Shown here in pieces: positions 12,289 through 24,900 of a stretch of DNA of 64,000 nucleotides (position 1 is its first letter; every line of letters starts with the position of its first letter). A model generated the notes under the pieces. It saw nothing but the letters and a program-made list of their open reading frames with translations, was not told where the DNA came from and did not search any database. Source of the stretch: Trichoplax adhaerens (lineage: Eukaryota; Placozoa; Uniplacotomia; Trichoplacea; Trichoplacidae); the NCBI RefSeq assembly GCF_000150275.1, contig NW_002060984.1:21185-85184 (forward strand). The letters run 5' to 3'. The position numbers and the translations under genes are program-made.

Positions 12289-15075
12289 TTAAAACTTGAC
12301 AACTTGTTTTAGCTTTCTCGACTCCAGAAAGTTGTGCCGTTTAACAGCTTTTTCCTGAACTCCTTTCTGAGTGAAGAATGATAGTAGCGAAACGGTATTA
12401 TCGTTATCAAATTCCTCGTCATCCTCCCTGAAATACGATATATACAGCAAGAATTTAGACCTACCCTAAAAACACTTTTTACCTTGGGAAATATACGAAG
12501 ATCAAAGATTTAATTCAACTAAAAAATATACCAATGAACGCGAACTGCAGACTCATCCAAGATTTTCTGGCATGTTGACCAACTAAACCTCACAAATTGT
12601 GGGTAACCAAACACCTTATCCAAATTTGAATTCAACCACTTTTGTGTAGCTGGATCTATCATACGACAGTAATCATAGGCGTGTTTAAGGATATTATATA
12701 ACTGATAAAGCGACACAATCTATCACAATGTCATTCATAAAATATTATGCACAATCTAAAAACTTAGTGGATACTAGAATTTATCAATAGGAAATGCTAA
12801 ATTTAATACCAGATGGATATCCACATCCATAATCGGATGAATTATAGGATTCATCTTCTGGAAATTTCCAATTACTTAGGACTTTATCTCTAGTTACCTA
12901 AATTCATCATTGAATAGACTTAGTGCACAATCCAATATATTTAAATTTTAATTTTCGAATTCTGCTACTGGGCCGTCATATATAATGTAAATAATATCCT
13001 TACATGTAGTATTTGTAATATAGCAACTATTTAAGTAATTTACCGATTAACAAAGAGTCTATCAACCGACTGTTGAATGATGCAAATCACCAATTGGCAT
13101 TACCTTGGCAATAATGCTTGCAGCGCTGACGCATGGAAATAATGCATCTGCCTTTGGAGTTACTTTAATGGTAATATCAGGAAATAGTTCAGATAGTTTG
13201 TTTTGATAATTTTCCGCTACACCAACGGTATCGACGTAAATCTAATCAATAACATTATATCATATCTTTAATAATACTTGGAAGTATTCTTTGTTAACAT
13301 CATGACATGGTTAAAAGCACCTTCGTCCATACAGCAATATGTGAAATTTACAACATTACCTCTTTTACTTGAACTCCCTTCTGGATCGATTGTCTTATCA
13401 AGTTTATAGCGGCATCATGCGATACGGCATTTAAGCTATATTTCGTCCTGAAAATAGAAATAGTAAAGTCATGCAAGAGTCAGATTACTGAACATGTCCA
13501 TTATACACATAGCCGCTATCCACTGTAGTCGATATCACTGATTGCAAATGATAAACTATTAATGCACTGGTACGAATGCCTCATTCATAGTGCTAATACA
13601 ATGCAATCTGCGTCAGAGTTGTCTATTTGCACCATGTGATTGGGGGAAGATTACAACTAGATATGTATATAAATATACCTTGCAAGCATTTTTGTGGATA
13701 TATCGCTGGGTGAAATAATCTCTACTAACCAACCAACAGAATCATCCGAGTTTATCTTTTGAAATAGTTCGTCTCTCATATCTTCCGTAAGAACCTTAGA
13801 GTCTAGATTTCATTTTAAAGGTAGTAAATAGCAACAATGAACAGAAATATAAATTTTTAGTTTATAACTTTCAATTTTACTATTGCAAGTCCATTGTGAT
13901 TTATCACTTTACAGATTGCTATGTACTGGATGGAAAACTATCTATAAATATCCATCAAGGCACCCACCCTTACCAATCCATCTCGACATTATTTCTCTAT
14001 AGTATCGGATAACATGAACTAATTGTCAATAAACCAATGCTAGTAATACGATAAGCTACAAAATTTGCATTCGCTATATTAGTAAAACTACTAGCAATAG
14101 GATCAAAATAATATGTTTAATCAGTATCAGACTGCCTACTGAGTGACTACCTTGCACGCACCATTCACATAGATTGCACATAGAAGAATCCTGTGGATCG
14201 AGTAAACTAATCACTAAGCAGTATTGTCGATGATTTTTGTTCAAACACTCCAAATCAGAAAAAATTTTACAATTTTGGGACGATGAGCGATTAATCTTTA
14301 GAATGGTTGATACACGTACGCTCAAAATATGACAAGTTACCTGCTACTCCTAATTCCTTCACTTTTTCAGATTGTGATAATGGATAATAACAAGCACCGT
14401 AAACCATTGCACCTAAACAAATTGAATATTAACTATATTAGGTATACGAGTATGTTTGTCGATTAGAGCATCCTAATTCAATTCTTTATTACAGTTACTA
14501 TACTATGCATGCTGCACTTTCAAGTTGTTTTAAAACTGTGACTGACAAAAACCAAAATCCAATCCTACGATTTTATTGCTGTTATTAGCGTTGTTACTCG
14601 ATTGGCGTAATCAACTATGCGAGTGGAAGAGGTCGCTTAGTCCATTTTTACCACGGTACACTACTGTCGTTGTCAAGGTTAATTTGATCATGACGTTTTG
14701 TGACGATGGAAATGGCTCGAACATCATCAATTTACCGATGTAATGCCATTTTTTTCCATTTAGCCAACTGTCCATCATCACAATAAGATATCGCACTCTT
14801 GAGGTAGACTCGCTTGCAATCGTACTTTTATTGGCAGAAAACTCTACATGTACAGTAAATCAAAGCTAGGACTACTAGAATTATAGTCGGTGCAATATGA
14901 TCCTATCATTTGCTTATTCTAAATTGATTGAGTATTGGACATTTGTACCTAGAACTGGACCTCGGCCTGCTTCGTCGATACCTAAGCAACACGGTTCATT
15001 TTGAGCAGCTTGCGGTGTGCCAGAAGTCAACACACAGCTTTTACTATTATCCATTTCGTACTGACTAATATCCAT
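12289..15075 (-). CDS. RNASEH2A: Ribonuclease H2 catalytic subunit A (complete, 8 exons, 299 aa)
   Basis: The nuclear catalytic subunit of RNase H2. It cleaves RNA in RNA:DNA hybrids and removes single ribonucleotides from DNA. Exons (high to low): 15075-14949, 14412-14341, 13802-13679, 13447-13360, 13241-13104, 12897-12810, 12655-12532, 12427-12289. Phases close to exactly 300 codons, giving 299 aa, the same length as the human protein. Catalytic residues are visible: D34-E35 in the G-I-D-E-A-G-R-G-P-V-L-G loop, the Asp of V-D-T-V-G, and the Asp of K-A-D-A-L-F-P. S-A-A-S-I-I-A-K and the substrate-recognition tyrosine motif D-Y-G-C-G-Y-P are present, as is F-P/Y-P-Q-F-V-R-F-S-W near the end. 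An in-frame ATG at 15138 lies upstream, but the 15075 start aligns residue by residue with the family N-terminus. The C-terminal exon has S-L-L-S-F-F, resembling a PCNA-interaction box. Confidence 0.95.
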
Positions 15076-18000
15076 GTTGGAAATACCACTGCTACAATAT
15101 TGCTGCAAAAGGCTCAAAGTTGAAGAATTGGAAATCAAATCCCAAGTGTTATGTCGGCAATGGAATCGATCAATATTTTTCGTTGAAATGGCCTTTCCAG
15201 CTCATATTAATTGATCTCAAATTTCCATAGCTGGTCAAATTACTGTACCGATTTGCAAGTAAGCGAACCAAAACTGCATGGCCAAAAACGCGGGAAATTC
15301 GCTTGAAGGGCATTTAACTTTGAAAGCTTGACGTTACTTTCCGCTATGTGTGCGCATGAGTAGTCGCTGTTGTAAAAGAATCCTTCTCTACTTCAGTATA
15401 CTGGTATAGTATAGATACTGATTCATACGTTACGACCAGTCTAGTTACACTACAGTTAGTAGTGACTACTGTCACAGTAGAGTCTTACCGGACTCAGGAT
15501 AGGTGTCCTATCCTACTGTCTATCTGTCCATGATACATTGCCTTCTCATGTGTTTCTGTATTAGGTCAAATTGATGTTGGTACGGTATAAAAGTTATCCA
15601 ACTAATGGTCATTTATTTTATCAATTTCTCAATCCTCTCTTCCCTACAAATTCCCGGCTTTTATACTCTCGACAACAGATTATGTCATAGGATGTCTGTA
15701 GAATCAATAGTAAGCCTTCCTAACACCACTTGCAAGTCCTAACCATAGAGGTTCTTCCCCATAGTCCTAATATTGCTCTTCTACAGTATATCGCACTGAT
15801 ATAGATACTGTGCTAACCTTAGCACTTTTGATAGATCAGCACAATACTGTACAAGCAATAGTGGTTCTTCCCTGTAATTGTCCTAACATGGCGATCCTGT
15901 ATAGTGTGACAGTGCTATATACTGTATTAGAGTAGAAATATCTATGATAGGATAATTTTGTTAGTCTATCCTTATTTAGCTAACTTCTAATTTCGCTATA
16001 CTGTGTTGTAATGTAGCACTGGCTTGTTATAACAGTGACATACATACAATTATACGTGCAATAAAGGACTAAAAGCAGCGTTCTTTTTAGCTTTTAGTAT
16101 TTATCTATTTTAATTTACTATAGAAAGTGATAATATCTTTTAGTTTTACCCTGCCAAATCTTTATGTCGCCATCTTTTCTTCTTAACTAATTTACAAGGT
16201 ATTATATAGATTACTATAGGAATAACTTAAGCGCAATCGCCTAATCTAAAGAAAGAGCCTTCGATAGTATATTGAGATTATAGATGAATTTGACTTAGTA
16301 ACTAAACCCTATCCATAGAGAAAGGGGATTTATAACACGACAGTAAAGTAGTGTAATGTTGGTTATAATCTTACAGTTACCGTATAACTTCACACTAAAA
16401 CATCAACTGTCAATACTAATATCAAAAAAAAGTAGCCATAGATGTCATATAAAATTGCTTGAAAAGCGATTACTGCAATCTTTATATAATTCGAATTTTT
16501 CGGATTCCGGATCCAGGTCGGATTTATGTCCGATATAATTCTAATTTTAATTTTTTTGTTTTAATTTTTGGGATTTTAATTTTTTGAAAAATGTTATAAG
16601 AGTTGACTTTGAAATTTGAACTTTTTGTTATGAATTTGAAACTTGGGAATTTTATGAAGTGACATGAAAGTTACATTAGGAAAGTTTAGTTGAGAAAATA
16701 GAAAAAAAGATGGCAAATGGCAGAGATTGTGTTGATTGTTATGTAGTTAGACTGTTATTTTTATGACTAAATCTTGATGTTTAAAGATTAATTTTTAGAC
16801 TTTTGTAATGCACAATGATTGAAAATTAAGTTGGAAGTGAAGCTTGAGGCATTTTATAGTTAGTTTGATGGCTTTATAGTGTTTCGTAAGGGAATCATAA
16901 GGTAAGTTGAGTCTGAACTTTTAATGATTTTTGTTTTCTTAAGCGGTGCAAAGTAGTTTTTTTGAAAAGGATCTTAATTGAGATTGGTTAATAAATATTT
17001 AGTTTTAAGTACCGCTGAGGGCTCTGTGAAGCCTATAAATGATAGTGCAATCAGAAAATTTAGAGTATAGAGTAAAAGGAGATTCTTTTGAAGAATTCGC
17101 TGAATTTTAAAAGCCTTCGGGGTCGAACTGTTGTAAGTTAAAAACGTTCGTCTTTTTGTTAGGTTGTTTGGTTGTTGACAGTTTCAATTTTATCTTTATT
17201 TTATTTGCTTACTTATAATACTTAGAGTTAAGTATTTGGAAGGTTGTTTGATCAGACTCTCTCACATTTTCTTAATAAATTGTTGATCGGTTGATTCCCC
17301 AATTTTTTTTTTGATGTCAAAGTTTTGTTAAGTCGACCAGAGTGCAAAGAAAGTAGAATCACAATTTGTTAGAACTTTAATAGCTTGGTTTCTACACATT
17401 TCATTTCATTACATACATGTACTGAAATTAGTAGTCATATGCATGATTCCAAAGTTAATCGTACTAACTATTACTCATGAACTGTTAAGGAAGCGTTTAT
17501 AAATGCAGTGTATCGTGCAATAAAGTTTCTAGCTCTACTCATCACCCTATTTATTCTACAAAACATTATTATTTCTCAATGGTGAATAGCAGACATGAAT
17601 CAATTTAAATTAGAGGACCCACATAGTTCATCATGAAATGTTTTTGAACAACAAAATGATCTATTTTCTTAAATCTTCAGTCAGTGTATGATCCTAAACT
17701 TCTTACTCGTCTAACGAAACATGAAATCAAATTAATCTATTCTGCAATTAATAATTTCCTGGTACGAAGGTACTTAACAAAGGTCAACCATATCATGTCG
17801 TTAACCAATTAGATCATAACCAGGGATCATTTCCATCAAACATGCACCCAGCTAGTTGAATTAGGCATAAAGTCCCCGTAGTAACCGAGTAATAGTCTCC
17901 TGTTATCACTATTAGTCATCTACTGTTCTATTACAATCAACTGAGATTGTTTTAGTCCCACCACTGAGAAATTAAGATGACTACTGGTATACACAATATC

Positions 18001-21000
18001 AAGTTATTCCCTCATAAAATAACAACTTTTAATGACAGTCAGATATCATGGGATTGGAAAAATTATTGTTTTGTTTCTAGTCTATGTTATATTAAGTCTT
18101 TCCTATAGCCGATCGGTCCAGTCTGTGATAGAATTACTGCAATAGCATTGAAATGGGTAGATGACTGCAATGCTGCCAATCTTTACTTAATAAAGACTCC
18201 AAGTTTAGCGCTAACTTTAATACATTTACAGCCTTCAATTTTCAAAAACCTGAGCAACGTGCATGTTAACATACTGATTTATTGTGTACAGTTGTAAGTA
18301 TCATTATTTAGAATGGTTTAGTCTAAAGCTATGATTAAGATTATCCTTCAGGGATTTAGTAATCAAAAATATTTTTCTTACACCATTTCTCATGTAAAAG
18401 TAGCTGTACGTAAAATAATTAGATTAAAATATATACGAAATAAAGGTTAAGGCAGATAGATCTCTTTTAATCATTCAACCAGTGAAATTTTGCAAGTATC
18501 AGAATGGTTTATACAACTTTTAAAAGTTGTTTACAGTTAATGTATGCACGTAGTCTTTTATGCTATTGTATAAAGCAAAATACATTGAGCACATAGAAAT
18601 AACAACTCTTGTAGTACCATTTCTTTAGTCGAAATACAATATAATGTTAGCTCCGGCATTTCAATGTCCTCGTCTACCTAGGCATGATATATTTAGATTT
18701 ATATCGTTTACTAAATATCCATAATGTTGACTTGGATGCTAAATGAATCAAGCTCAATAATGCTCTTGTAACAATAGTGTCTGAAGTTTCTATTATTGAA
18801 TCTTACTATATATAATCGGGGTACTCTTACTAAGAACAAGCTGCCTCCGGCTATCGATAAACGATTACGATTAATAGCTACTGTTAAATCCGTCATTGTT
18901 AGCTTAACTAATTATTCTGCAGTAGAACAATGTTCCCTTAAGGCATGGCGGCTATACTGTTCTTATTTTTGCCTCTTCAACTATTGTCTTTGCATTAATA
19001 CACATAATACCATCTTTCCCTATAAATAGTTTGGCGTTTTCCCAAAAAATATAAGAAATTTTAAAATTTTAAAACATCTATATTTGTTTCATAAGGATGC
19101 AATTGGCCTTAATTCATTTTTATGTACTATGAAGGTAGCATTTAACTGTGGTAAGTGTTTTTTATCATTTCCTTTCTGCACAGTAACGAAGTTAATTTAG
19201 ATAAGGAGATACCTTCTGTTAAATTGTATTTTTTTGCATCTTATTAACAAACTAATTACTTAGCACTTTTAATAAAAATGAAACTTTTGACTATTTGATC
19301 ACTTAATACTACAGTACTATACTTCAGTATTTTAGCGAGTATGCCCTGACGGGCTTACAAAATTTGGTAATCCACTAGTGAAACGGCAATAACCACTGAC
19401 CAATATCACGAATCGTTTCTCATGTAATCTATATCATACATACGAAGCTAATTAATTTAATAAGATTAACACCACTTCAAGTACTCAAATATTTAAGATT
19501 ATCGTCAGATTATAGATTACACCCTCCAGGTAAATTAAGTCATTTTTGGTATATTATTCTTAATTCATCGTCAATATATCACAATTAATACTGCATACAG
19601 TTAAATGAATCTGCCGCAGTCAGATGGTCTAATTACAAACTTTGTGATACTGTACTAATATAAAGGATATGGCGTATTTGAATGATAAAGTAATTTAATT
19701 AACTTACTCCTTTATTAAATGGTTAGCTTTATAGCCATTGTACGATGACTTGAGAACTGCATTATATTCGGCATTTCTCCTTCGCATGTACATAACATTT
19801 CAAAGGATGCCATGCGTAGCTACTCTACGTGAAATCGTAGTAATCCATTATTACTAACATACGTTATTAATTTTAGAAAATGAATTGTAATTCGTAGCAC
19901 TTACGTCCAAAATCAAATTACGCTTTGAAATAGATTCGTGAAACTAGTTTTCTGCATGAATAGTAAGCTATAAATCGTATTTGTGGAGCTTTATTGTAGA
20001 TAAAATGATCGATAAAATTATAGAACTGATCATTCATTTACTTCGCAATCTTTGTTCCCTTTTTACTATTCTACAAATGTACCACATAACAGGATACAAC
20101 CTAAAATCACCCATTTCGACGTATTTCTGCTAATAAAGTATAAGATTAAATTTCTTTTGCTATAATAATTGTAAGTCGACAAAACTACAGTAACTGCTTG
20201 TCACAGAATCAGCTTCGTGACAAGGATAACGTAAAATAAGTCTCTAAATTACTATAGTCTCCGGGATTCAGTATCCCTACTCACAAGAATTTAGACGCCT
20301 TTGATTCTACGTTAAACTCAACTGGACAATTGAGAACTACTTTATTCAACTATCTGACGGGCTTATATACCCTTTTACAGCAGCTAACATTCACGAGTCA
20401 TCTTATAAAAATACTTCTTAGGTGAGAACATCTACTAACTAATTTTTCACAGTCGGACTACAATATGTCCATTCACAGAATTATTTCAGTGCACATTACA
20501 GCACAGCATTAAATTTACTGTAACATATTTATAATTAGAGTAATTCCTATTGTAAGTAACTAGTTGGTAATATATTATCACTATATTATATTAACCAAAT
20601 TTAGATAGCTATTTCTTCACGGTAGTTCGTACCGTGATACTGCTCAATCAATTCATTCCTTTCACTGGCTTTCAGGTTTAGCTTACTAACCATCAATAAA
20701 TACTTTATAGAATATCGATATCTAGTCATAATGTTTAATAAATCAAATGTACGATAAGCAATCGCAGTTACTGCATAAATTTAATTATAAAGATCAAGAT
20801 CTAGGAAGTAATATCATGGTTCCTTGTAAGAAAGGCCATTCCTCATTTTGAATTATTCATACCTTTAACTGTAATGTATTGAGATTGTACCATTATTTTT
20901 AGCATAATCATAAAAAGGGCATTTTAGTTTATTCTTCAATATAGACAGTATTCGCAGTTTTCCGTACAATATATAGATATAGGTTGTCCTTTTATATTTC

Positions 21001-21958
21001 TCTACTACTGCTTACAATCATGCAATCATTCATTATTAGATAAACTATTATGATGCAATTACTGCATTTAATTCCATAGCTTTACTCTCTGTATGAGTTC
21101 TATCTCTGAAGCAATAAGTACCACTGATTTCTGATTCAATTCTCAATTGCTGCCTTGCTAGTATTTTGTATGTTACATTACAACAATTTACCTAGTGGTC
21201 TACAGTAACTAACACAACGTTATATGATTCTATCTACAATGAAAGAATTTATTTACTCATGATCATATTTGTGTCAGTCTACAAACGATAAGTAGCTTCT
21301 GTAATTCTTCGAATCGTTTATCTTACCTGGATGAAGCACTGCTGCCGCATTTGTATTTCTAGTTCTTCATGATAATTTTTGTGCCAAGGGATATTTTTGT
21401 TAAATAATGGTACGCCTCAGTCTTTTTATTTTTAACTTTGAACCAGATTTATAAATAATCACTTTGTAATTATCAATATTCAGCACTAACTTCTATCTAT
21501 TAATTTTTATATTTATTAAGTATTTTAAGAATTCTGAACTTAAAATAATACATATACTCTACTACATTCATATGCTCACTTCTCAATTACATTAGCAAAA
21601 TTACGTATTTACTGTAACGTAGCCACAGCATCTTTTTAATTATAAGAATAGAATTTCATTCCGTAATTTTACTACACACTAAATGAAAAAATATGAACTA
21701 GAAAAATGTCGTATAGAAGCTATCTCTTGGCTTAAGTTTAGTTTATGAAAGCTGTTTCTAAGAAAGGGATATCATGGGTGCAATACTTTTTTATTTCACA
21801 CTTCAGGGGCCGATGATATGTAAATATCTAGCAGTTGATGGATTATAATGATTCTATTCTAAATTAACCTTGATCATAAATGGCGTAATACTTACTTGTA
21901 TCTGTGTCATACAATTTTCTATTGAATGTCGTATAATGGAATTTATTTTCATTACTAG
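15076..21958. other. 6.9-kb intergenic region between divergent RNASEH2A and FAS-L1
   Basis: The longest gene-poor stretch in the window. The open frames here (for example near 16356-16538, 18711-18896 and 18796-19029) are 60-77 codons long, have no recognisable motif and overlap on opposite strands, so they look like chance frames. The region must hold the RNASEH2A promoter at its left end. It probably also holds the FAS-L1 promoter plus a 5' non-coding exon, because the FAS-L1 ATG directly follows an acceptor-like 'ttcattactag'. A C-poor block at about 16540-17330 is listed separately. Confidence 0.5.
16540..17330 (+). mobile_element. C-poor block, candidate solo LTR or retroelement remnant
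   Basis: The plus strand of this roughly 800-bp block is conspicuously poor in C and rich in T, G and A compared with its flanks. It contains a compact regulatory-looking stretch: a relatively G-rich segment, then 'gcctataaatga' (TATA-like, about 17031), then about 240 bp later 'cttaataaattg' (AATAAA-like, about 17271) followed by a T-rich run. TATA then AATAAA in one short non-coding block is the arrangement of an LTR (U3-R-U5). I could not identify terminal TG...CA ends or a target-site duplication, and no partner copy lies in the window. This is a weak call; it may simply be a biased AT-rich segment. Confidence 0.25.
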
Positions 21959-24900
21959 ATGTTCCAAATTTGCGATGAAGATATTGTTATTGCCGGCATA
22001 TCTTGCCGAATGCCTGAATCCGATAATGCCGAAGAATTTTGGCAACACTTAATTCAAGGAAATGATATGGTCACCGAAGATGATCGACGTTGGCCGCCTG
22101 GTATATTTGGTTTACCTAAACGAAATGGTAAATTGAAAGATATAGAGCACTTTGATGCAATCTTCTTTGGAGTCCATGCTAAGCAATGCAACACTATGGA
22201 CCCTCAGTTAAGAATATTATTAGAAGTAACTTACGAAGCAATAGTAGATGGTGGAATAAATCCAATAGAATTTCGTGGTCGAAAATGGGGTGTTTTTGTC
22301 GGTCAAAGTGGATCGGAAGCCATGCAAGCTTATCAATCGAATCCCGACATACAAATTGGTTATAGTATGACAGGATGCAATTGCTGCATGTTATCCAATC
22401 GATTATCATATTATTTCAATTTTAATGGTGAGACAGCAATTAAATTGCTACATAGTTTATAATAATGAAAGGAAATTTAATTGATGTATCAATTAAATAA
22501 TATACTCATCTACTTGAACTGCTTTACATTTCAATAGGACCTAGTATTTCAATAGATACAGCTTGCTCTTCATCTCTAATAGCTTTTGATCAGGCTATTA
22601 GAGCAATTAAAACAGGAGTTTGCGAGGGGGCTATCGTCGGTGGCTTAGGACTTGATGTTAAACCTCACACAAGCTTAGAATTTATGAAATTAGGCATGCT
22701 ATCACCTGAAGGCGCCTGTAAATCTTTCGATAATTCTGGTAATGGATATTGTCGATCAGAAGGTAATCTACTCTCTCATAGCATGGTATACATGTATTTT
22801 AATCGTCACATACACCCTGTGATAATAGTGGGGCAAAAACACTCACATATCGCTAGAACAAGATCTAGAAGCTCAAGTCAACTTGTTTACTTTTTAGATA
22901 CAAATAAATTCTATGCTTTCCAAGGTTTTACATATTATGTACCGTCATAGTATTATCGTAGATAAAACTAGAAACGTACAGACAACGATAACCAAACAGT
23001 AGGATTTATTCATAATGACCACAGGCTAGATGTCGTATTATAAAATACTATCTATACCAGCTTGGTTAACTCTTCCTCATGATGTCGCTTTACGTATACA
23101 CACTACGCGATGCAGAATTTACAGTATAAGCACAAAAAATTTCATTATGCAACTACCACGTACTCTGGTACATGATCCAATTGCTTTCCCTAACTGAATT
23201 TTATTATACCGTGCTAACGATTAAATATCCCCCATTTGTATCTCATCCACTTGTATTCTAGCCTGTAGTAAGGTATTTAAATTATTATACGCCTAAAGAA
23301 CATCAGCTAACATAAAATTTTTATGATTAATCTTGAGTATAGTAGTCTAACCATGAAGAAATGTGTTCCTTAAGATAGTGGCACAATTTAAAGTCCAATT
23401 ATCATACTTTACAATTTTAATGACTAGATTTTATGATGTTTCGTGATCCCAGAATAAGTACAATTTATCTTAGCTATATGTATACGTAGAGTATATACGA
23501 ATATTACTAACTTTGAACAAATAAACGTTTAGGAATCGTCTCATTGTTACTACTTAAGAAATCTCAAGCTAAACGAAATTATGCGACAGTTATCCATAGT
23601 AAATCAGCTAGCGATGGCTTTAAACAACAAGGTATAACGTTCCCTAATGGAGCTGCTCAAAGTCTATTACTTCAACAAGTTTATCAAGAAGCCAGAATCG
23701 ATCCGCAAAAAGAGGTTAACTATGTCGAAGCTCACGGAACCGGCACCAAGGCTGGCGATCCACAAGAAGTCAATGCTATCGCTTCTGTCTTTATTGGAGA
23801 AGACCGCCAGAATAAACCTCTTTTAATAGGATCTGTTAAGTCGAACATGGGCCATTGCGAGGCGGCGTCTGGCTTAGCCGGTGTAGTCAAGGTTATTCTG
23901 AGTGCTCAACATGGCATTTTACCCCCAAATTTACATTTTAATCAGCCTAATCCAGATATTCCGGGATTACTTGATGGAAGTATAAAAGTAGTAACAGAAC
24001 CCACAACTTTCCCAGGTGAATAACGATTAACTAAGTACCGTACCGAAGTAACTCACCATAGTTACTTCAAAGTAAACATTATCGCATATTGTATTTTATT
24101 ATATATTAATTTAACAAAAAGTAACGTAACTTTACTTGACGAATTTTATTTTAATAGATGGATACGTTGGAATTAATTCTTTCGGTTTTGGGGGAGCTAA
24201 TGCTCACGTATTATTAAAACCCAACGTATATTATCAAGAAGATGCTGATCGAAGTAAACATCAAGAACTATCACTTATTCTATGTTCTGGGCGTACACGA
24301 GAAAGCGTCCAAAGCTTAATCCATCTTGGTCACAAAAATACCGATAATCCGTATTTAATTAACTTAATTAACAGTATATCTGCTACACCGATAAGTAATA
24401 ATTATCATCCGATGCGTGGCTTTGCTTTACTAAATAGTCAAGAGTCTATTCAAGATATCGATCTTACTGTATCAGATAAGCGACCTATCTGGTGGATATT
24501 TTCTGGAATGGGAGCTAATTGGAATAAAATGGGTCAGAACATGATGAAATTTCCGGTTTTCAAAAATACAATCACGAGAGCACGCGAAATATTGATGCCT
24601 ACAGGATTAGATCTTATAAATATATTATTTAGTGAAGATCCTAATGTTTACGATAATGTAAGAGATGCATTTATTGGTCTTGTAGCAGTTCAAATAGCTC
24701 TTATAGATTGTCTTCGAGCTTGTGGAATCGAATACGATGGTAAATATTGTAATTTAAATGGAATTTATTATATTATGTAGACGAATTAGCTAGTTCAAAA
24801 CTAATCCGCCTCTATAATGTAGATTTTAACACTTGAATACTTCGATCAGTAACAGACACAAATTTAAAATTAAAATAATTACAGGTTTAATAGGTCATAG

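Noticed and set aside
18711-19029. Overlapping plus- and minus-strand frames in the RNASEH2A-FAS-L1 gap
   Set aside because: No start context, splice partners or family resemblance; frame length is what chance would give in this amount of sequence.
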